NCBI GenBank assembly: GCA_902803155.1
Contig: CADCOU010000113.1
Location: 1-5,506, forward strand
From: an uncultured Lachnospiraceae bacterium
GTDB lineage: Bacteria > Bacillota > Clostridia > Lachnospirales > Lachnospiraceae
DNA: 5,506 bases
Direction of reading: 5' to 3'
Within the stretch, counting starts at the first letter, position 1; the number at the start of each line of letters is the position of its first letter. The position numbers and the translations under genes are program-made. Positions 1 through 5,472 of the stretch are shown here, one piece after another. A model generated the notes under the pieces. The model was given only the letters and a program-made list of their open reading frames with translations. It made no database searches and was not told the origin of the DNA.

Positions 1-447
1 GTAAGCTCTGATATATATCACGAACACTATAATATTGAGACCAGGATCCGGCTGAAGGGCGGAAAGGAAGTATACCGCTATCTGGAATTTACCGGCAATG
101 ACCTGGCCGAAATATGGAATGCGGCAGCTCCCGAGATCGGGGATTATATGACACATCTGCCAGACCTTAATGAGCTGTTCAGTCTCTGGTGGGAAGATAT
201 GTACGGAGAAGAGCTTGCTCCGGTCTATGAATGCTATGGCAAAGAACTGAATGCAATGGATGCAGAGAACTGGATCTCGATACTGGAAGATCCGGCATCC
301 TATGAATCTGACGTACTGCGTATGATCATCGTCAGGGACGGGAATTATCTGGGGGCTGCGCTTCCGATTACGGAGGATTTCCCGAAGACGCAGAAACTTC
401 TGAGAAAAATGGCAGGAGGATACCAGGCGGAAACGGAAAGCGATTAA
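1..447 (+). CDS. 3' end of an unrecognised protein (C-terminal 148 residues)
   Basis: The frame is open from the first base to the TAA at 445-447, so this is the C-terminal part of a longer gene that begins before the window. The ATG at 148 lies inside this frame with no convincing ribosome binding site and is unlikely to be the start. The visible 148 residues are soluble in character: no membrane helix, many acidic and aromatic residues (for example LWWEDMYGEE around residues 62-71), and a short basic-then-acidic end. An early strand-like stretch (IRLKGGKEVYRYLEF) followed by mostly helical-looking sequence and a late ITEDFPKTQKLL segment recalls the cytoplasmic tails of some clostridial ABC-2-associated membrane proteins. 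That is only an impression and I assign no function. A strong promoter follows it, so it probably belongs to a different transcription unit from the genes downstream. Confidence 0.8.
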   Translation, partial: VSSDIYHEHYNIETRIRLKGGKEVYRYLEFTGNDLAEIWNAAAPEIGDYMTHLPDLNELFSLWWEDMYGEELAPVYECYGKELNAMDAENWISILEDPASYESDVLRMIIVRDGNYLGAALPITEDFPKTQKLLRKMAGGYQAETESD

Positions 448-478
448 ACACAAAATATACACAAAATAAACGATTTTA
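448..478 (+). promoter_or_regulatory. AT-rich upstream element with 11-bp phased A/T tracts
   Basis: The 10-mer ACACAAAATA occurs twice, at 448-457 and 459-468, a period of 11 bp. The A4 tracts (452-455 and 463-466) and a T4 tract (474-477) keep the same 11-bp spacing. AAAAT (463-467) and ATTTT (473-477) also form a short inverted repeat. The element ends about 7 bp before the -35 box of the promoter at 485-513. That position fits an UP element for the RNA polymerase alpha subunit or an intrinsic DNA bend. No GC-rich terminator hairpin for the upstream gene is visible in this gap. Confidence 0.45.
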
Positions 479-484
479 CCGTAT

Positions 485-513
485 TGGACACTCCTCTTCA
501 TATGTGCTATACT
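485..513 (+). promoter_or_regulatory. Strong sigma-A-type promoter of the glycan operon
   Basis: TGGACA at 485-490 matches the -35 consensus at five of six positions. After an optimal 17-nt spacer comes TATACT at 508-513, also five of six, preceded by TG at 505-506 (extended -10). Transcription should start near 520, leaving an untranslated leader of about 32 nt before the ATG at 552. No other convincing promoter is seen between here and 5506, so this one probably serves all the downstream genes. Confidence 0.75.
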
Positions 514-533
514 ACCTTGTCAAGTATGCTCTG

Positions 534-541
534 AAGGGGAG
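534..541 (+). promoter_or_regulatory. Ribosome binding site that fixes the start at 552
   Basis: AAGGGGAG lies 10 nt before the ATG at 552. The alternative in-frame ATG at 504 falls within the promoter's -10 region, upstream of the predicted transcript start, and so cannot be used from this promoter. Confidence 0.65.
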
Positions 542-551
542 TGCATTTTTA

Positions 552-1031
552 ATGAAGAAAACGAACAAGGGCACGTTTGTGGGGGAGGTTCCGCTGAAGT
601 GGTTTATTCTGCTTCATCTGAGCCTGATTCTCAATTCCCTCGCCGGCACTGCCTCCAAGCTGGCTGGACGACAGAAGTTTCTGTCGTTCAAATTCATGTT
701 CTGGTACGGTGTCATGCTGTTCATCACGATGGCGTTTGCCGTCGCGTGGCAGCAGATCCTCAAGAACATGTCGCTTACGTTCGCTTTTACCAATAAGCCG
801 ATCACCATTGTCTGGGGACTGGTCTGGGGCGTGATGATCTTCCGTGAGACGCTGACCTGGAAGATGATGCTGGGTTCCGCGATCATCCTGATCGGGATCA
901 TTGTGGGCGTGTCGGATGTTTCCGGCCCTGCAGGAGAGAAGACGGAAACTGCCGGCATTGCGGCAGACAGCGTGAAAGAGCTCACCGGACAGAGCACGGA
1001 GACAGATGCTCTGCAGGAGGTGAAGCCATGA
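552..1031 (+). CDS. Small four-helix membrane protein, SMR/DMT (EamA-like) family, first member of a pair
   Basis: This 159-residue protein has four predicted membrane helices, at about residues 17-38, 48-70, 75-97 and 105-121. Helix 3 into helix 4 shows the usual EamA/SMR pattern: a Pro near the start of helix 3, then FRE at 97-99 and a Gly-rich helix 4 (LGSAIILIGIIVG). It resembles the ArnE/ArnF type of half-size transporter, which flips undecaprenyl-phosphate-linked aminosugars. Helix 1 has no acidic residue, unlike the proton-coupled SMR drug exporters, which use a Glu there. Lys82 sits in helix 3 just before Pro83. The protein is longer than usual for SMR (about 105-110 residues) because of a 16-residue basic N-terminus and a hydrophilic, net acidic tail of about 38 residues (122-159). 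Its stop codon overlaps the start of the second family member, so the two are very likely made together and form a heterodimer. Substrate is inferred, not shown. Confidence 0.85.
   Translation: MKKTNKGTFVGEVPLKWFILLHLSLILNSLAGTASKLAGRQKFLSFKFMFWYGVMLFITMAFAVAWQQILKNMSLTFAFTNKPITIVWGLVWGVMIFRETLTWKMMLGSAIILIGIIVGVSDVSGPAGEKTETAGIAADSVKELTGQSTETDALQEVKP
1015..1020 (+). promoter_or_regulatory. Consensus ribosome binding site inside the preceding gene
   Basis: A perfect AGGAGG sits 7 nt before the ATG at 1028, inside the last codons of the upstream gene. Together with the ATGA stop/start overlap (1028-1031) it supports translational coupling and the chosen start of the second membrane protein. 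Confidence 0.8.
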
Positions 1032-1408
1032 GTGTTTTGCTGACTGCCTCACAGGGCTCCATGTTTGCCGGACTGGAGAAGTATATCATCATCTGGATCA
1101 TCTCCGTGTTCATTTCCTCGGTCGCCCAGATCATGCTGAAGGTGGAGGCAAACAAGGAACACGCAAGCAGGCTGAAGGAATATCTGAATCCGATGGTCGT
1201 CGGATCCTATGCGATCTTCTTCCTGTCTACGTTCCTGACGATGTACGCGCTGAAATACGTACCGCTGACCTATTCGCCGATCATAGAACCGCTGAGCTAT
1301 ATCTTTGTTCCGGTTATCGGCGTGCTGGTACTGAAGGAACGGATATCAAAGAGAAGGATGCTTGGCATAGTGATCATGTTTATCGGCATCGCGGTATTTT
1401 CGATGTGA
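1028..1408 (+). CDS. Small four-helix membrane protein, SMR/DMT (ArnE-like) family, second member of a pair
   Basis: This 126-residue protein has four predicted helices, at about 19-37, 56-75, 80-102 and 111-125. Helix 1 contains SSVAQIMLK (30-38), close to the SVAGQ...K pattern I recall from ArnE. Helix 3 runs from VPLTYSP to VLKE (78-104), ending in a family-typical Lys-Glu, and helix 4 starts MLG (111-113). It aligns without gaps with its upstream partner from helix 3 into helix 4, so the two are paralogues. Basic residues cluster in loop 1 (K38, K43, R48, K50) and loop 3 (K103, R105, K108, R109, R110). By the positive-inside rule this puts both termini outside. Helix 1 lacks the Glu of SMR drug pumps; the only intramembrane acid is Glu87 in helix 3. 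The likely role is one half of a flippase for a polyprenyl-linked sugar. A role in drug efflux cannot be excluded from sequence alone. Confidence 0.85.
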   Translation: MSVLLTASQGSMFAGLEKYIIIWIISVFISSVAQIMLKVEANKEHASRLKEYLNPMVVGSYAIFFLSTFLTMYALKYVPLTYSPIIEPLSYIFVPVIGVLVLKERISKRRMLGIVIMFIGIAVFSM

Positions 1409-1437
1409 ATGAATAATAAGGAAAGAAGGAAAACAGC

Positions 1438-2577
1438 ATGGGTTTGATCGATTTTAACAGACCGCCTGTGGTAGGAACGGAGCAGGAGTATTTTCGCCAG
1501 GCACTTGAGAGCGGGAAGCTCTGCGGCGACGGTCAGTTTACGAAGATGGCATCGGAATGGTTCAAAGAGCGGTTTGACGTGCGGCATGTCTATCTGACGA
1601 CGTCATGCACCTCCGCGCTTGAGATGGCCAGCTGGCTGTGTGACCTTCAGCCGGGCGACGAAGTCATCATGCCTTCCTATACATTTGTGTCCACGGCGGA
1701 CGCGTTTGTCCTCCGCGGCGCGCGGATCGTATTCGTCGATATCGATCCGAAGACCATGAACATCGATCCGGACAGGATCGAGGAAGCAGTCACGGAGAAG
1801 ACACGCGTGATCTGTCCCGTACACTATGCCGGCGTGGCATGTGACATGGACCGGATCCTTGCGATCGCGAAGAAGCATAACCTGAAGGTAGTCGAGGATG
1901 CCGCCCAGGGCGTGAATGCCTACTATAAGGGGAAAGCGCTGGGGACCATCGGCGATTACGGCTGCTACAGCTTTCATGAGACCAAGAATTACTCCATGGG
2001 CGAGGGCGGAGCGCTGCTTTTCAATAATGACGCCGATCAGGACCGGGCGGAGATCGTCCGCGAGAAAGGTACCGACCGGAGCAAGTTCTTCCGCGGCCAG
2101 ATCGATAAATACAGCTGGGTCGGTTACGGATCCTCCTATCTTCCCAGCGAACTCAACGTGGCTTATCTGTGGGCGCAGCTTCAGGTGTTTGACGAGATCA
2201 ATGACAAGCGCCTCGCTGTCTGGAACTACTATGACGAAACCCTGAGGCCGCTTGCCGAGGCGGGACTGATCGAGCAGCCGTTCGTGCCGGATTATGCGGT
2301 TCATAACGCACATATGTATTATATCAAGACGAAGGACCTGGATACGAGAACGGATCTGATCCGGTATCTGAAAGAACAGGGGGTCCTGACTGTCTTCCAC
2401 TATATCCCGCTTCATTCCTCGAAGGCCGGAAAACAGTTCGGCGAGTTCCGCGGCGAGGACGTATACACAACGAAGGAATCCGAGCGCCTGATGCGTCTTC
2501 CGATGTTCTACAACCTGGAAGAAGCGCAGATGGTGCACGTTGCAGAGAGCATTCTGGGTTATCCGGGATGGAAATGA
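1438..2577 (+). CDS. wecE: WecE-type dTDP-4-amino-4,6-dideoxygalactose transaminase (DegT/DnrJ/EryC1/StrS family)
   Basis: This 379-residue PLP-dependent enzyme moves an amino group from glutamate to C4 of a dTDP-4-keto-6-deoxyhexose in the cytoplasm; characterised WecE (RffA) makes dTDP-Fuc4N. It matches the E. coli enzyme (about 376 residues) as I recall it along its whole length: SGKLCGDG near residue 25, TTSCTSALEMA in the 50s-60s, DEVIMPSYTFVSTA, VHYAGVAC, VVEDAAQGV (Asp154 to bind the PLP ring nitrogen, then Gln157), FHETKNY with Lys183 as the PLP-binding lysine, the GTDRSKFFRGQ block, and near the end VFHYIPLHSS and TTKESERLMRLPMFYNL. All catalytic residues I can check are present and both ends look complete. 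The start is supported by AGAAGGA at 1424-1430, 7 nt before the ATG. It lies 29 nt after the membrane pair and 1 nt before a glycosyltransferase. The family is certain; exact sugar stereochemistry is inferred from similarity. Confidence 0.93.
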   Translation: MGLIDFNRPPVVGTEQEYFRQALESGKLCGDGQFTKMASEWFKERFDVRHVYLTTSCTSALEMASWLCDLQPGDEVIMPSYTFVSTADAFVLRGARIVFVDIDPKTMNIDPDRIEEAVTEKTRVICPVHYAGVACDMDRILAIAKKHNLKVVEDAAQGVNAYYKGKALGTIGDYGCYSFHETKNYSMGEGGALLFNNDADQDRAEIVREKGTDRSKFFRGQIDKYSWVGYGSSYLPSELNVAYLWAQLQVFDEINDKRLAVWNYYDETLRPLAEAGLIEQPFVPDYAVHNAHMYYIKTKDLDTRTDLIRYLKEQGVLTVFHYIPLHSSKAGKQFGEFRGEDVYTTKESERLMRLPMFYNLEEAQMVHVAESILGYPGWK

Positions 2578-2578
2578 G

Positions 2579-4420
2579 ATGAGCAGATCGATTCTGCAGA
2601 AACTGAAACCATACTATGTCAGGAAGGCGCTGCGGTACCTGAAGCACTATGGACCGGGAGACTTCCTGATTCGTGTGCGTGAGCGGCTTGCCCCCGAGGA
2701 TGTGCCATACGGACCGTGGTTCGAACAGCACAGGACCCGGGAGGAAGAACTGGAGAGACAGCGCAGGGAGTGCGGACTGTCATACGGTTCGGATCACACG
2801 ACCGGCAGAGGACACAGTCCGCTGTTTTCCGTCGTCGTCCCCGCATGGAGGACTCCTGAGGAATATCTCAGATCTCTGCTTGACAGTGTGCTGGGACAGA
2901 CCTTTCCGGATCTGGAACTGGTGATTGCGAATGCGAGTCCGGATGATGAGGATATGGCGCGGATCCTGCACTCCTGTGCGGAGAAGGACAGCCGCCTTAC
3001 GGTGATCGACCTTCCGGAAAATGAGTCCATTGCCGCCAATACGAACGCGGCGATCAGGCATGCGTCCGGAACGTTCATCTGTTTTATGGATCACGATGAC
3101 CTGATCGCGCCGGATGCGCTGTATGAAGCGTCCCGGTATGCGTTATCGCCGGACATCGATCTGATCTATACCGACGAGGATAAGATCCGGGATGACGGGA
3201 GAGGAGGACTGGAGCATTTCCAGCCGCATTTCAAGCCGGACTTCAGCCCTGACCTGCTGCGCTCGAACAATTACATCTGTCATTTTCTGATGGTAAGGAA
3301 GAGCCTGATCGATGATGCGGGCGGACCGGATGACCGGTTCGAAGGCGCGCAGGATTATGAGTTCATACTGCGGTGCATCGACCGCATCGGTCCGGAAAGG
3401 ATCGCTCACGTTCCGAAGGTACTGTACCACTGGCGCACGCATGCAGCCTCGACAGCGGACAATCCGGACAGCAAGGCGTATGCCTACGACGCGGGAAAGC
3501 GGGCGCTGGAGGAGCATCTGGAGAGGCGTGGGTTCAGCGGAGAGGTCAGCCAGACAAAGGACCACGGTTTCTACCGTGTCCGGTACAGGGTGACCGGGCA
3601 TCCGAAGGTATCGGTCATCATCCCGAACCGGGAGCAGAGGCAGATGCTGGAGAAATGCCTGACAGCGGTTCAGCGCCACACAGAATACGACAATTACGAG
3701 GTCATCGTCGTGGAGAACAACTCCTCGTCGAAAGAGATCCTCGATTACTACAGGCAGATACAGGGAAAGGACCGCGTAAGGGTCATCCGGTGGAAGCGGG
3801 AGTTCAATTTCTCCGCAATCAACAACTTTGCCGCAGGGAAAGCCGAGGGAGATTATCTCGTATTCCTGAACAACGACGTTGAGGTCAGGGACGGATGGCT
3901 GACAGAGCTTCTCGGCGTATGCAGCAGGGAGGACGTCGGCGCCGCCGGAGGAAAGCTGTATTATCCGGACGGCCGCATCCAGTCGGCCGGGATCGCGGTC
4001 GGCATCGGGGGAGTGGCAGGATCCCTGTTCACCGGAATGAACGGAAGCTTTTCCGGATACCTGCACAAGGCGTCGATCATGCAGGATCTCTCGGCGGTCA
4101 CTGCCGCCATGATGATCGTGAAGAAGGACGCGTTTGACAGGGTCGGGGGGTTTACAGAGGAACTGGCGGTCGCGTTCAACGACGTGGATCTGTGCCTGAA
4201 ACTGAGAAAGACCGGGAAACTGATCGTCTACGATCCGTATGCGGAGGCAACGCACCATGAATCCGTGAGCCGCGGGGACGAATATACAGCCCGGAACGCG
4301 GAGCGCTGGCGCAGGGAAGCCGCTTACATGAAGAGCAGCTGGCCGGAATACTATGAGAAGGGCGATCCGTATTACAACCCGAACTTCTCACTTGCGAGAT
4401 GGGACTACACTCCTGGCTGA
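2579..4420 (+). CDS. Two-domain family 2 glycosyltransferase
   Basis: This 613-residue cytoplasmic enzyme has two GT-A catalytic domains. Residues 1-80 are a basic, helical N-terminal region ending in a PYGPWFEQHR...EEELERQRR stretch. Domain 1 starts at about residue 81 (FSVVVPAW), has the metal-binding motif DHDD at 171-174 and a QDYE catalytic-base motif at 258-261. Domain 2 starts at about 342 (PKVSVIIPN), has NND at 431-433, an NDVD motif at 534-537 and THHES at 558-562. Both domains therefore look active and could add two sugars in succession. Proteins of this layout belong to O-antigen, capsule or cell-wall polysaccharide clusters; donor and acceptor cannot be read from the sequence. 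The start at 2579 is 1 nt after the wecE stop, with only a weak GGGATGG ahead of it, suggesting reinitiation by ribosomes leaving wecE. An upstream ATG at 2540 would add 13 residues read inside wecE and is less likely. Confidence 0.92.
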   Translation: MSRSILQKLKPYYVRKALRYLKHYGPGDFLIRVRERLAPEDVPYGPWFEQHRTREEELERQRRECGLSYGSDHTTGRGHSPLFSVVVPAWRTPEEYLRSLLDSVLGQTFPDLELVIANASPDDEDMARILHSCAEKDSRLTVIDLPENESIAANTNAAIRHASGTFICFMDHDDLIAPDALYEASRYALSPDIDLIYTDEDKIRDDGRGGLEHFQPHFKPDFSPDLLRSNNYICHFLMVRKSLIDDAGGPDDRFEGAQDYEFILRCIDRIGPERIAHVPKVLYHWRTHAASTADNPDSKAYAYDAGKRALEEHLERRGFSGEVSQTKDHGFYRVRYRVTGHPKVSVIIPNREQRQMLEKCLTAVQRHTEYDNYEVIVVENNSSSKEILDYYRQIQGKDRVRVIRWKREFNFSAINNFAAGKAEGDYLVFLNNDVEVRDGWLTELLGVCSREDVGAAGGKLYYPDGRIQSAGIAVGIGGVAGSLFTGMNGSFSGYLHKASIMQDLSAVTAAMMIVKKDAFDRVGGFTEELAVAFNDVDLCLKLRKTGKLIVYDPYAEATHHESVSRGDEYTARNAERWRREAAYMKSSWPEYYEKGDPYYNPNFSLARWDYTPG

Positions 4421-4435
4421 TAAGGAGCAGAAAAA

Positions 4436-4457
4436 TGCGGCCTGTTTCAGGCCTGCA
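4436..4457 (+). other. Intercistronic RNA hairpin
   Basis: In the 66-nt gap between the two glycosyltransferase genes, GGCCTG (4439-4444) and CAGGCC (4448-4453) form a perfect 6-bp stem with a TTT loop. Pairing TGC (4436-4438) with GCA (4455-4457) around one bulged T lengthens it to 9 bp. An alternative palindrome, GCCTGCAGGC (4451-4460), competes for the same 3' arm. No T-run follows on the + strand, so it is not a classical terminator for the operon. It may instead stabilise or partition the mRNA between the genes on either side. Confidence 0.5.
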
Positions 4458-4486
4458 GGCAGAGAATTGACAGATTACGGAGTTCT

Positions 4487-5458
4487 ATGGCAGATATAAG
4501 CATCGTCATACCGAACTACAATGGAATGAAGTTCCTCAAGGGCTGCCTGGACAGCCTCAGGGAGCAGACGGACCGGGACTTTGAGACGATTCTGATCGAC
4601 AACGGCTCGGAGGACGGGAGCGTGCCCTATGTCAGGGAACATTATCCCGAGGTGAAGGTCCGCGCCTATCACAGGAACACAGGTTTCTGCGGGGCGGTGA
4701 ATGCCGGTATACGGCTTTCGAAGTCGCCCTATGTACTGCTCCTGAACAATGATGTTGTGTGCGGAAGAGAAATGGTGGAAGAGCTGCACAGGGCAATACG
4801 GAGCAGGAAAGATACGTTTTCCTGCTGTGCGAAACTGGTGCGGATGGACGATCCTTCCAGACTGGATGACGCAGGAGATTACTACAGCGCGCTCGGATGG
4901 GCGTTCGCGAGGGGCAGGGGACAGAGCAGTTCCCTGTATACGGAAGAAGAGAAGGTGTTTGCCTGCTGCGCGGCAGCGGCTCTCTACCGGCGGGATGTCC
5001 TGGATGAGATCGGACTCTTCGACGCGAGACATTTTGCGTATCTGGAAGATATAGACATCGGATACCGCGCACAGATACACGGCTACGTGAACCGCATCAT
5101 TCCTTCCGCCGTCGTGCGGCATGCGGGATCCGGAACCAGCGGGAGCCGGCACAATGCGTTTAAGGTGAGGCTTTCAGCGCGCAACAGCATATGGCTGGTC
5201 CGCAAGAACATGCCTCTCTGGCAGATCCTGCTGAATGCTCCGCTTCTTGCGGCGGGGAGTATGATCAAGGCGGTCTATTTCTGCAGAAAGGGCCTCGGGA
5301 AGGAATACCTGCAGGGAACGGCAGAAGGACTGCGGGCTCTTGCAGGGATACCGGGTGCGCCGGTAGGACACACGGGAGCCTATATGAAGATACAGATACA
5401 GCTCTGGAAAAACTGCTTCCTCCGGATCGCGGAAGGCGCGAAGGAGAAACTGGGCTGA
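4487..5458 (+). CDS. Family 2 glycosyltransferase, WbbL-like (rhamnosyltransferase-type)
   Basis: This 323-residue protein is a single GT-A domain plus a C-terminal extension. ISIVIPNYNG opens the fold at residue 4, Asp38 in LIDNGS should bind the nucleotide, NND at 87-89 is the metal-binding motif, and EDID at 187-190 supplies the catalytic acid/base region. His212 in RHAGSGTSG and the following RLSARNSIWLVRKNMP match the end of the WbbL-like group, whose studied members transfer rhamnose from dTDP-rhamnose to a lipid-linked acceptor. Residues 243-265 are hydrophobic (PLWQILLNAPLLAAG onward) with basic residues after, suggesting attachment to the inner face of the membrane. CGGAG at 4478-4482, 4 nt before the ATG, is a short but acceptable ribosome site, and the fold begins right after this start. 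It follows a hairpin-containing gap and precedes another gene by 14 nt. The fold is certain; the sugar is a guess. Confidence 0.92.
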   Translation: MADISIVIPNYNGMKFLKGCLDSLREQTDRDFETILIDNGSEDGSVPYVREHYPEVKVRAYHRNTGFCGAVNAGIRLSKSPYVLLLNNDVVCGREMVEELHRAIRSRKDTFSCCAKLVRMDDPSRLDDAGDYYSALGWAFARGRGQSSSLYTEEEKVFACCAAAALYRRDVLDEIGLFDARHFAYLEDIDIGYRAQIHGYVNRIIPSAVVRHAGSGTSGSRHNAFKVRLSARNSIWLVRKNMPLWQILLNAPLLAAGSMIKAVYFCRKGLGKEYLQGTAEGLRALAGIPGAPVGHTGAYMKIQIQLWKNCFLRIAEGAKEKLG

Positions 5459-5463
5459 GGTGA
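5457..5463 (+). promoter_or_regulatory. Ribosome binding site for a GTG-start gene
   Basis: GAGGTGA, a 7-nt match to the anti-Shine-Dalgarno complement, overlaps the stop codon of the upstream glycosyltransferase gene and lies 9 nt before the GTG at 5473. The nearer ATG at 5466 hits a stop after four codons, so this site most likely serves the GTG. Confidence 0.6.
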
Positions 5464-5472
5464 GAATGCAGC

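Noticed and set aside
516..524. CTTGTCAAG short palindrome near the transcription start as an operator
   Set aside because: Only 4 bp per arm with no extension; too short to distinguish from chance.
504..551. Upstream ATG at 504 as the start of the first membrane protein
   Set aside because: It lies within the extended -10 region of the promoter, upstream of the expected transcript start, and has no ribosome site; the ATG at 552 has one.
1603..2538. Long open frame (311 codons) on the minus strand opposite wecE
   Set aside because: It is the reverse shadow of a complete, motif-rich gene, has no recognisable domain, and lies inside a clear + strand operon.
2540..2578. ATG at 2540 as the start of the tandem glycosyltransferase
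   Set aside because: It would overlap the end of wecE by 38 nt, and the family-like N-terminus begins at the ATG at 2579.
3143..4258. Long open frame (371 codons) on the minus strand opposite the tandem glycosyltransferase
   Set aside because: The + strand frame carries all GT2 motifs; the minus frame has no family pattern and arises from codon bias.
4467..4500. TTGACA at 4467-4472 as the -35 box of an internal promoter for the second glycosyltransferase
   Set aside because: The nearest -10-like hexamers (GATATA at 4493, TATAAG at 4495) are 20-22 nt away and lie inside the coding sequence after the start codon.
44..5131. Seven GGATCC sites (44, 1202, 1853, 2128, 2961, 4019, 5126), more than chance would give
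   Set aside because: All lie inside coding regions and most look like by-products of favoured codons (GGA TCC, CGG ATC CTG); there is no spacing pattern.
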